A DNA stretch of 64,000 nucleotides from Naganishia liquefaciens (Eukaryota; Basidiomycota; Tremellomycetes; Filobasidiales; Filobasidiaceae): positions 249,533 through 313,532 of the forward strand of contig BLZA01000057.1 in the NCBI GenBank assembly GCA_013423385.1, given 5' to 3'. The notes beneath the pieces are model-generated. The model ran no database searches. It worked only from the letters and a program-made list of their open reading frames with translations, and had not been told where the DNA came from. A program made the position numbers and the translations under genes. Shown here in pieces: positions 20,033 to 29,208 of this stretch (position 1 is its first letter; every line of letters starts with the position of its first letter).

Positions 20033-21633
20033 ATGAGCATTGCACTGGGTTTAACAGGATTGCCCATTTTATCGCCCACTGGAAAACCGCTCGACGAACA
20101 CTCTTTCGAAACCTCTACCCAGACCTCACAGCTGCCTTGGTCGCAAAAGCTCGTCATGCCGTTGTACTCGCTGCCTCCAACCCCAGATGCCTCGCCTTGC
20201 GATTGGGATCAAAACATGAGTCGAGGCCCGACTCCTTTGGGACATGCGGCGGCGGTTCATCCTGCTGGTGCCCCGCTATACGGCCTCGGATTCTCGCCAA
20301 CGCTGTTCGAGGAACACCTGGAAGACGAATTGGAAGTCGTTTCTATCGGTGGCGAGCGAGCTAGACGTCGAGATTTTCGATCGGCGCCACCACTGAAACC
20401 GCCACCGTTCGTTAATGCCCGCCCAAGGCGTGCGACCCTCCCGTTGCCAGAATGCACTCCCGATTTCGATATCGTTCCTGCGAAAACGACGACACTTCGG
20501 CAAAGACGCCAAAGAGCCCAACGAAACCGCAATGTCATATGGGCTGTGGTTCTGTGTTGGACGATCTTCTTCGTCTTCACTAAAATCTTTCGCACCGCTG
20601 TGTTTACAGACTGGATGGAGAAAAATGCAAAATGGTCCGCTCAGCTCAGCCAATTTACGGGAGATAGCATGCATGGTCTGGAAGAGGATTTCACGCCTAG
20701 CACGCGTCCAGTGTACTTCCATCGGACTCAACGACTCCGATATGAGCGATATATCGCGGATAGGACGCGAATCGAGAAGGGAATCTCTTCGCTGAATGCG
20801 AATCAGGATAATCCCCAGGTCGACGGCAGTGCGCTCCCAACCGGAATTTCAGCATCACTAGCCGAATCCTCGGCCATCGCGGAAGTGATCGACAACATGC
20901 TCCTATGGCCAGATGTCGAATCGCACACTTCCGGGCGTGGTCATCTTCGAGGAGTCTATCACGAAGCGCTGGTTGCCTTACATGATATAGACCCGATCTT
21001 TGACATTGGCGCAGACGAGTTGTCATCTCTGCTTGAGCAGACGGACGGACGTCGACGACGAGCAATACAAGCGATGGTCCGCCGGGTGAAGGTCGAGGAG
21101 TTACCGTCTGGTTGGCGAAACCCTTCGTCATTCGAGTTACTCATGAGCCGCATCTGGACTCGGTCGGATGACAGCTCGGACATTTTCGGTGAGAACACTT
21201 TGGAGGGAGCAACTGAACGGTCCGGGGATTTCGCACCGTCAACGGATGTCGTGGTGTTCACAAAAGTAAGCGGAGAGATTACCAGGAACGCATCGGATGC
21301 TGATATGAATTCACAGGGTCCCTCTCCACTTTCCAGACGAATACAAATATACTTGCACTCGCGTTACAATGCTGAATTCGTCCTGATTGACCTCGCAGCG
21401 CGGGGTAAGTCTCTCGATTCCCCTCTCGATGCCCCTCGCTATGCCCGCATGCTAATGCGTTGTACTCCACAGACGACGGAGACATCATCGAATCGTTCCT
21501 TCGTCGCCTCACAGGCCACGATGCTCTCCCACATTGGTTGATCGGGACTGAAAGCATTGATGACTGGGACGAAGTCGAGCATTTGCAGTCTCCGGGACTA
21601 CACAATGAGCGCCCAAGCAAGGAGAAGGCATAG
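20033..21633 (+). CDS. Membrane-anchored glutaredoxin-like protein lacking the catalytic Cys
   Basis: Exons 20033-21265, 21317-21404 and 21473-21633 give 493 residues. The N-terminal 165 residues are Pro-rich and basic towards the end (RQRRQRAQRNRN), followed by one membrane helix (VIWAVVLCWTIFFVFTKIF), which suggests a type II single-pass protein of the secretory pathway. The middle region is unrecognised. After splicing, the C-terminal 110 residues resemble glutaredoxin: strand DVVVFTK, then GPSPLSRRIQIYL in place of a CPYS-type active site, strand EFVLIDLAARDDGD, helix IIESFLRRLTG, then LPHWLIGTESIDDWDEVEHL and SPGL. This layout recalls yeast Grx6/Grx7, but the redox Cys is replaced by Ser. 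The first intron (51 bases) is in frame and stop-free. Confidence 0.65.
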
Positions 21634-21762
21634 CATTGTTTCGGCTTCTGGCGCTGGCGTCATAACCGAATCAATCAGAACGTTCAGTTGTATACATGCG
21701 AGAAGAAGCATCAATCTATAGTTGCCTGACAGGGTTCCTCATATGAAGTTTTCGATGACAAT

Positions 21763-22606
21763 CTATGACCGCACCCTCCCTCTGCCCTTTCCTCGTCCAT
21801 TCTTCGAAGCGCCCGACTCCGGCTTTTTGGATGTACGCGACTCTGCAGCAGCGACCCATGCGTCGATCTGGGGGATTGCATTCTTGAGTTTCACCCACTA
21901 TCGAGATTTCCTAGATAAGTGCTGAGACTTTCATCGGTATAAAGACCTACCTGCTCTGCTGTTAAAGATAGTCCCTTTGCGCCTGGTTTCTCCTCGCCGC
22001 TTTTGTCTGTGTAGTACTATCATCATCCAATTCAGTCTTTCTAAGTAGTAACAGCATACATCTATAAGTACTCACCTCACGCAGATCGATCAAAGTCGAC
22101 CCCTTGAACTCCCGCACGGTGGCTCTGCGCTTGTTTGACAGCTGAATCGAGGTCAGCTCAGGCCCATCCATGATCCCGTAAGGGGCAGGAGGAAAAATCA
22201 TACTTCAATGTAATTCTCTCCATTCTCATTGACGAACGCCTCGACCGCTTTAGACGGGTAGTGTGAGCTTCACCCTCTCCAAAATCCGCTAATTCTCGGA
22301 ACAGACGTACCGTCCTCATCCATATCCGCTCGATCAGCCACTTTCCGCTTCTTCGATCGTGGCTCTTCCCGGCTCTCTTCCTCGTCTGTCTGTGATTGCA
22401 AAAATACTCAGTCTTTCACTATCTCCAAGCGAGTTAGCACTCACGGGTTCCCTGGGCGTTTCCTCTTCAGGCTTCACTGATGCTTCCACTTTGATCCCTT
22501 CATCCGCTCGTGACTCATGTTTCGGCTCTTCTTGCTTCACGACGTCCCCCTGATCCAATTCACCCGTCTCATCCTTGACGGTACTTTCGCTCTTGATCCC
22601 TGGCAT
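21763..22606 (-). CDS. SUB1: Transcriptional coactivator SUB1/PC4
   Basis: Nuclear single-stranded-DNA-binding coactivator of RNA polymerase II. Exons 22606-22445, 22389-22311, 22247-22204, 22141-22076, 22016-21951 and 21897-21763 give 183 residues. The N-terminal 80 residues are acidic and Lys-rich with a basic patch RSKKRKVADR, probably a nuclear signal. The PC4 fold follows: FVNENGENYIE, LSNKRRATVREFKGSTLIDL, REYYTDKSGEEKPGAKGLSL, TAEQWVKLKNAIPQID. The C-terminus is Gly/Arg/Lys-rich (KNGRGKGRGRVRS). All introns are 45-65 bases and the frame closes exactly. Confidence 0.9.
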
Positions 22607-23643
22607 CCTGGTGTTTGTCGAGTCGACTGTGCCGGCGTTACGTTAGAACAATAGCTTGATGGCGTCACCTAGATCCATCAGATCATCGGGAACATCATAA
22701 ACAGACAACGATCTTTGATACATCATTTTCTTCCCCTCGGTCTTCTCCGCTTACCCCGCATATCCCCGCATCAGCTGTTGAGGGATCTACAACTGCTATC
22801 CCTCTCGCAGTCTCGCTCTCGTAATCGCCCTGCTCCCGTCAGCCTTCCTTGCCTCTCGTCTTGTGCTGTCCTGCTACCCCGCCTGCTATACCCTCCCTTT
22901 TCTTTGTCTCCGTGCTCTGCAATTGCTCTGCAGCCCAGATCCCGCTCCCAAATGCAGTTAACCAGCTTCCAACCTTGTTAGGTGTTCCTTGCTAGAAGTC
23001 TTCGCTGTGAAACAGCCCTAACCCCCTTCTGGTCCCCCTTTCCCGCCGACGCTGCCGATAAGCTGTCAGGCCGCGCGATTGGCTGCTCAACCGGAGCTAA
23101 TGAGCGATGAGCAGAGCTATGAGCACATACTACAAGACTGGATCCGCATTCAAGAGATCACGCGACCGTGAGCAACGCTGTAAAGCTCTGTCGCAGTACA
23201 TTGCAGGTGGGCAGAAAGCTGTAGAACAACTAGGTCGAAATGGCGTGCAGCAGACCTGACGACGCTCCCCGAGGCAGAACCGCCGCTCTGACAAGCCGAA
23301 GCTCGGCAGGGCCAGCCCTGAGGCCGTGTAGTGTAACGTGACGTGAGCCTCTCTGGTTCTGCTCTTCAGTGGCATAGAACGCACAAACCGCCGCTATACA
23401 ACTCCCCGTCAGTCCCGCCAGTGCACTTGTCAGAGCGAAATCCTCAGGAACGCCAGGCTCTGGCTTTCTACCTCATCGTGACTTAGCTTAGCAACGGGCT
23501 GACTGAGGGGCCCCAAGGCTCCCTGCAACATAAATAGGTGCCACTCGAGGTCGTCACGATCTCCCTTGCAATCGGTCCAGTCCAGGCATAAGTGCTTCCC
23601 AACGCTTTAACCTTACTGTTCCAATTACCCCTTCTCCAACAAG
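22607..23643. other. Divergent intergenic, pyrimidine-rich
   Basis: About 1 kb between SUB1 (minus) and the small Cys-rich gene (plus). From 22715 to 22980 the plus strand is strongly C/T-rich, a common feature upstream of highly expressed fungal genes. A short TATA-like ATAAATAG lies at about 23530, 110 bases before the ATG at 23644. No gene is supported here. Confidence 0.5.
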
Positions 23644-24295
23644 ATGAGTGCAAATAATCTGGGTGTCTCTCCCGCAGAGTATGTCGCTTTCATCATCGGG
23701 CTATGAAACCTCGCTAATCATCCCCACCTGGTCTCACAGCTCCACGTCCTCCTTGGACATCAATGACGCAATCTTCTGCGAGCACGGAAAGGAAGTTTGC
23801 AATGACTGCAACTTTGACGCGCGAGAGGGTTAGTCTTTCTCCGGTCCCTCTGAACTTCGTCCTGGCCGTGTAACTCGATTGACATTATTTACTCTCTTCA
23901 GAGAACGACTCCTTCTTCGGTGTAAGTCCTACGCGATATTCTCACAGACCAATAGCTGACATGGCCGTCATCTTTCGCAGTTCGACTTGACCGCTCGTGA
24001 TCCCTTGAGCCTTCCCGCATACACCGTCAATGCCAAGGATGGGTCTATTCAGTGCAAGAAACACAGCAGCAGCAGTTGTACCACTTGCTGTAAGTCTTTT
24101 GAGCGCTCAAACCACAGGTTGAGGTGGCTGATCTTTTCCTGATGAAAGTCGGGTGGAAGAAACAGCTTGCAAAACGTATGTCTATGTCACCCTTCGCGAG
24201 TTCTACTGCTGACTCCACCGCTTTCAATAGTGCACAAGGAGGGCGCAAAGAAGGCCAAGAGCAAGAAGGAGCCCACATCCAACTTGTTTGTCTAG
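23644..24295 (+). CDS. Small conserved Cys-rich protein of unknown function
   Basis: Six short exons (23644-23678, 23740-23828, 23902-23921, 23981-24089, 24149-24175, 24231-24295) give 114 residues. Features: IFCEHGKEVCNDCNFDARE with Cys/His spacing that could bind zinc, then NDSFFGFD, RDPLSLPAYTVNAKDG, a second Cys group IQCKKHSSSSCTTCFGWKK, and a Lys-rich end. From memory, basidiomycetes share small proteins with this FCxHGxExCxDCxFDAREEND pattern, but I know no function for them. The third exon is only 20 bases. No signal peptide or membrane helix is visible, so it is probably cytosolic or nuclear. It lies tail-to-tail with the ZIP transporter. Confidence 0.78.
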
Positions 24296-24763
24296 AAAAT
24301 CTAAGGGGATAACTATTTGCATTGTCTAGCGAGGCTGCACGGAGGATAGAGGGCAAGCAAAGGAAAGTGAGACCATGGCAGCAAGAAATTACGGATCGGG
24401 AGGGATGGCGGTTGTACAGAAAGTGGCAGACGTTGTAAAGCAAAAGAAGAGAGAGAAGCAAAGCCAAGTATCGTTGTATCTAAACATGAAAGTCTGAAAC
24501 TTGTGTCGATCTGTCATTGTTGAATAGCTCGGCGAGTAATCACTTGTCCAAAGAATCGGAAATCAGATATGGCTAGGAGACGGTGGATACCACGAAAACG
24601 TCGGACAAACTTTACGCAAATCTATAATATAATATAAACACCGGATATAACCAAAGGAGCCCTGGTTCCGCTCCGCGAGTGAACATGTACAAGCAGCGAC
24701 TCTAGTCCCAAAGTTGAGTCAAACACCTGGCCCCATGTCCTGCCTTTTTGAAGTAATGCACAT
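24296..24763. other. Convergent intergenic, AT-rich
   Basis: About 470 bases between the stop codons of the small Cys-rich gene and the ZIP gene. An AT-rich run at 24622-24638 (TATAATATAATATAAA) may serve polyadenylation or termination. No gene seen. Confidence 0.45.
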
Positions 24764-26414
24764 CTAGGCCCATTTTCCCAGAACGGACATGCAAATCATG
24801 CCGGCAATCACGGCGGTCAGAGCAACCAGAACTCTCAACATTTTGGCACGACGCAATGATCCGGTTGTAAAGTCGTTGGCCAGAAGTTCAGCGGCAGTAT
24901 ACAGCTATAAAGATCGTCAGTCGGTTTGCTTTCGAATAACAGCGAGCGACTCACCAAGATACCCGCGCTGATGCTGTTCAAAATCCCGACAGACAACAAC
25001 GGAGCCTTGCCATTTGCAGAAAAGTTTTCGTGCACGCCGACTCCAATGGCGATACCAATGGGGGTGATCAGGGTGAATGCGAGGCCCATAAGCCACGGTG
25101 TCCAGCGACTCGCGAAATCAAGGAGTGCGACACGGGCGCCCAAGGCGAGACCTTCGAAGAATTGATGAAAGACGATGACGACGAGGAGCGTACTCCAACC
25201 TTCACCACCACCTAGAGTGTGAAAGTCCTTTTCTGTCAGCGATCCTGTTAGGGAAAAAAATTGTAACTTACCGGCCCCGAGCGTCACTCCGATCATGATC
25301 GAATGGAAAATGATACCGGCTTCCAGGATCATGACCTGCCAATGCTGGTCCTGGGCGTGCGTGCCGAAGGAGAAAGCATGCGAGTGACCGTGCGATTCGA
25401 GAGATGCCATGTTTGCGTTTTGAAGCTCGGGCGATTCGGGTGACAGTCTCTTCTCTACACTGCCAGGTGATTGTAGATTCTCTGCATCCTTATGACTGGC
25501 AAAGTGTCGAGCTCCGAAAAAGTCGAGCAAAAAGGTAACAAAGAATGCCGCAAGTGCGATAGCCGGGGCTGTGGCCTCAAAAGCGAGGTGACCGACGCAT
25601 TCATTGCTGAACATCACGAAGCCGTGGAATAGCAGGTGAATGAAGGCGGTGGCAAGGATGATGCCCTGAAATAAGGTGAGCTTGAGACCAGTCTTTGAGT
25701 CAAGTCACTCACTGTTCCGAAGTGTTTCGCGACAAAGAATAGTGAAGACCAGAAGCTCTTCGGTTTGAACAAGGGCTTGCTTTCCGATGCCTGGGCAGCG
25801 TTGGCCGCTCCCAGCGAACCAGACTTTCTCCGACCAGAGATCAAGGGAATCATGACTCCCACGGCCGATGTAACGAGGACGATAAAGATGGCGCCGATGT
25901 GTAAACCTTGGTTGTATGTTCCCAATGAGGTGACCCCACAACTTGTGTCAATACCCGAGCAATCACCGTGCGTGTGCCCAACTGAGTGAAGGGATAAGTC
26001 TCAGGTCATTGCAGTGATCGAAACGAGGACGTACCATGAATCACACAATCTCCACCGGAGGAGACGGCCGAGCCATCCGCATTTCCGGTACAATCCCAGT
26101 GATTGATATCTACGATAGCGCAAAGATGAGTGGGGTGCCAGGCGTCCGCGAGACCCGAGCTTACGCCATGTGCATCCGGTACTTTCTGTTGGGGATGCCG
26201 CAGCATTCGTCGCAGATGCTGTCGGAGATCCGCCAGCGGCGACAATGCTGTTCGTCCTAGGGGCAGCACAGTTCCACTCGCCGTTCAGGAAGTAGCAGCC
26301 CACACTGTTGGTTGGACTGGCGGTGGCGGCGCGGTCTGCTGTTGTTTGGACTTGAGTCTGGGCGTATGCCGCACCGGCCAGTGTAAGGACGCTGGCAAGA
26401 ATGGACAACTTCAT
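24764..26414 (-). CDS. ZIP-family zinc transporter with Cys/His/Trp extracellular N-terminus
   Basis: Plasma-membrane zinc importer of the Zrt1/Zrt2 type. Exons 26414-26165, 26109-26035, 25981-25713, 25665-25272, 25211-24955 and 24904-24764 give 461 residues. A signal peptide (MKLSILASVLTLAGAAYAQ) precedes an extracellular stretch with GCYFLNGEWNC, GCTWHINHWDC, a third Cys in GGDCVIHVGHTHGDC and more, spaced like metal-binding loops. Then come the ZIP helices: HIGAIFIVLVTSAVGVMIPL, TGIILATAFIHLLFHGF, a His-bearing cytosolic loop (SHGHSHAFSFGTHAQDQH), the TM4 motif IFHSIMIGVTLGAG, the TM5 motif FHQFFEGLALGARV, and the last helices. The ATG at 26414 has a GCCACCATGA context and starts the signal peptide. 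Divergent from the zincophore-like gene; probably zinc-regulated. Confidence 0.9.
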
Positions 26415-27277
26415 GGTGGCCAATAGACAGTCTATGTACCGTGTTGTAAAGCCCACTCCGCCTGGTGAAAGCCGTATGGCCCAGTTGCTTTCTTTATAGA
26501 TTCAAACATTCCGGGGTGGGATTGTCCTTGTGGACTGTCCGGTTGAGGGCCACGGTTAGCCAAAGTCCGAAGGAAAAGTTAGCAGCACAAGGTCAACTTT
26601 ACTTGCCGCAAATCGCAGAGAGCCAAGCACAGTCACGAAATCTCTACCCGACCGGCGAATTCAGCCTCATGTCGTTTGAGCGAAGGTTACTAGCCGGATC
26701 AGGCTTGGCCCCGAGGAAAAGACAGTGTTCATAAAGGGTCTATAACAAAATTTTTCAGGTGAAAGGTCCCAAAAGGATGATTCTAAGTGAAATATTGCTT
26801 GTCCTGAAGGCTTTTTGACGGAATTTGAGTCGCATTTCTGGCCTTTACTGGGTCTTACTTATGAAACCCACTTGCGTACAGCAACAAAAGTTTATCCGGA
26901 TGCTGTTCAGAATTTCAGACGAAACTCATTTCCCCTATTGTCTTGGCAAAGGCGTTCGCCTAGCGGATATGACCATATGCACGACCACTTGACGACTGTT
27001 CGATCCTCTTTCGACAAAAAGACCCAATGATTCGCGTTGCTTCTCTTCGCATGTTCCGACGATCATCTTCACGGTCATCCGTGAAATGCATGACTCCATG
27101 AAGATGTTCGCCAAGGCGTGACCGGAGAAGGTGAACGGTAACGGCGAGAGAGGAGCGTGTGTAAAATTTCGCAGAGTCTTGCATGATATATAGACCGATC
27201 TACAACACTTCGCCGAATCACTTGACTATCCAGACCCACTTCCTCCAGCTGATAATCCAACGATCATCATTCACAAC
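26415..27277. promoter_or_regulatory. Bidirectional promoter of the zinc transporter and zincophore-like genes
   Basis: About 860 bases are shared by two divergent genes. Each side has a TATA-like box: TCTATAAAG on the minus strand at 26500-26492, about 80 bases before the ZIP ATG, and GATATATAG at 27185-27193, about 90 bases before the zincophore ATG. An AGGTGAA phrase recurs at about 26758 and 27130, and AAGGTC at about 26590 and 26764; these could be zinc-response sites but match no consensus I can confirm. No gene lies between. Confidence 0.6.
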
Positions 27278-28295
27278 ATGTTCTCCAAGACACTCTTCGC
27301 CACCGCGGCCCTGCTCTCGGCAACTTTCGCCAGTCCCATCATTCACGAAAAGCGAGCTTTGGCAACTTATGTCGAAGAAGTTACCATCCACTCGTCCTGC
27401 AACACGACCCAGCGACGCCAACTCAGCAAGGCTCTTTCCGACACTTGGGAGCTGGTCTCCATGGCCAAAGAGTACACCTACACCAATGGCGCCAATGACA
27501 GTCTGTACGAGCTGTACTTTGGTGACGGTCCCATTACCAACGTCATCGGCGCTTTCGACGCCATCCTGAAGTCCAACAAGGATGGTGTCCTCCTTCGATG
27601 CGATGACCCCGACAAGAACTGTCAGCAGCCCGGATGGCGAGGACACTGGCGAGGCGAGAATGGAACATCAGAGACTGTGAGCATGGATAAGGAGCTTTAC
27701 AAGAATGTGACTGACGACATGTTGCCAGGTAATCTGTGACGCCTCCTACACCGACAGAAAGTACAATGAGCAATTCTGCGCCTTTGGGTACACCGTTGCT
27801 GGCTCGTCGCCTTCGTACTACTTCAGTACTGACTTGCTGTGAGTAGTCCATCTCCACTCTTGACCCCCTATGCATGTTGAAGCCTTCGTGCAGCCACCGA
27901 CTCTACCACGTTCCGCAAATCACCGACGGCAAGGTCGAGCACTACGCCGATTCCTACGACGATTGCCTGGAGTTGGCAAAGAACAATGCTACTTTTGCAA
28001 CTCTCAACACTCACTCTTTGCAATACTTTGCCAACCACGTCTACGCGTATGTTGTCATTCGCACCGAGTCGCGGACTATTGCTAAATCCAACATTCTCCT
28101 CTGTAGGATTGAAGTCGCTCAGGGCGGTGATGCATGCATTGGACGATCCGATGTTCCCAGTGCGCCCACGACTCCTGCCACTGGAACCTCTTCTGCCCCA
28201 TTGGCTTGTCGTGAGTATCATAACGCCCTGCTTGAGAATTGCACTGATCCAGCCATATAGACACCCATGCCGATGGCGCTCTGCATTGCGAGTAG
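27278..28295 (+). CDS. Secreted HRXXH zincophore-like protein (Asp f 2 / Pra1 / Zps1 family)
   Basis: Secreted zinc-binding protein related to Aspergillus Asp f 2 and Candida Pra1, which captures extracellular zinc and hands it to a ZIP transporter. Exons 27278-27676, 27729-27838, 27894-28046, 28107-28210 and 28261-28295 give 266 residues, the usual family length. A signal peptide (MFSKTLFATAALLSATFA) is followed by a Lys-Arg processing site (HEKRA). The metalloprotease-like HRXXH motif is HRLYHVPQITDGKVEHYAD, formed across a splice, followed by the family pattern ELAKNNATFATLNTHSLQYF. The C-terminus ends CHTHADGALHCE, the Cys/His zinc-binding tail of the family, also completed by splicing. 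Several N-glycosylation sites are present. Divergent from a ZIP transporter, the pairing known for Pra1 and Zrt1. Confidence 0.92.
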
Positions 28296-28564
28296 ATGAG
28301 TTTGCCGGAATCAGAGCATTGGGCAAAAACGCGACAGCATCCGACCCATTCATAATCGTCCAGTGTTGTTATTTGATTGCTATAGACTTTGTTGAGTATT
28401 TCTGGACCTATACACAATATCTTGACCACCGCCACTTCGCGGCGATTGTCGTCGCAAGTCGAAATCCCCAGGAATCAACTGGGCATCGAGCCGATGGAGA
28501 CGATTCACCTTTCTTTCCTTCTGATGCGGCTCTTGAACGATGTCGTACTCGTTGTGAAAGGGCT

Positions 28565-29161
28565 CTAAGCATGGCGACTGTCCTGAGATGACGGAAACCC
28601 CTCTTCGCGTGGTAATGCGCTAGGAAGAATTGAGTGCATTGACCACGCGAGCTCAGGCGTTTTAGAACGACTACTTGAGGAGAGAAGCGTATTGTCCGAA
28701 AAGTCATCCCCCAAACTGACGCCTTGAACTCTGAGAGTCTTGTCCTTGACCTGTGGCTTGACCGCGGTATCAACAGCAACGGTCATGTCCACAGCCGCTT
28801 TTGATGTACCGCCATCTGCTTGTACACAAAGTGGGTTTGTGCTGCGCCCTTTGCTTGCCAAGTCAAGAGCCTGCTTAATTACCAAAGCGACCATCAGCCA
28901 TCCGGTCCTCGGCCCCCCGGCATTTCAAGTTATACTGACTGTCCGTTGTGTATATGGCGTCGAGGTTGCTTTCTTTCCGTTGACTTCGACGGCAACGATG
29001 GAAGCGGTCATTTCGGGGCATTCTACTTTAAGGTAGTCTTCCCATTTTGCAAAAGTCCTCGCAGCAGCATCACCTTTTTGCGGAGCTTGCCTTGCCTCCT
29101 CAGTCGAATCAACGGCCTGCGAAGACTGCCATTTTTTCCCGCCGACAAGAATTTCGTGCAT
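28565..29161 (-). CDS. Unrecognised small protein
   Basis: A two-exon model, 29161-28940 and 28870-28565 with a 69-base intron (GTCAGT...AAGCAG), gives about 175 residues. I do not recognise it. The N-terminal part is hydrophilic (AARTFAKWEDYLKVECPE, IVAVEVNGKKATSTPYTQ) and the second exon is Ala/Val/Lys-rich (KAAVDMTVAVDTAVKPQV) with a Ser-rich end. No signal peptide, helix or motif stands out. It starts only 47 bases after the stop of the coiled-coil gene on the same strand, closer than expected for separate fungal transcripts, so it may be a 3' part of that transcription unit or not a gene at all. Confidence 0.35.
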
Positions 29162-29208
29162 GTGTTTTCAGGTTCGACGTTCGCCTGTCCTTGTTTCCGT
29201 TTGTTTGA

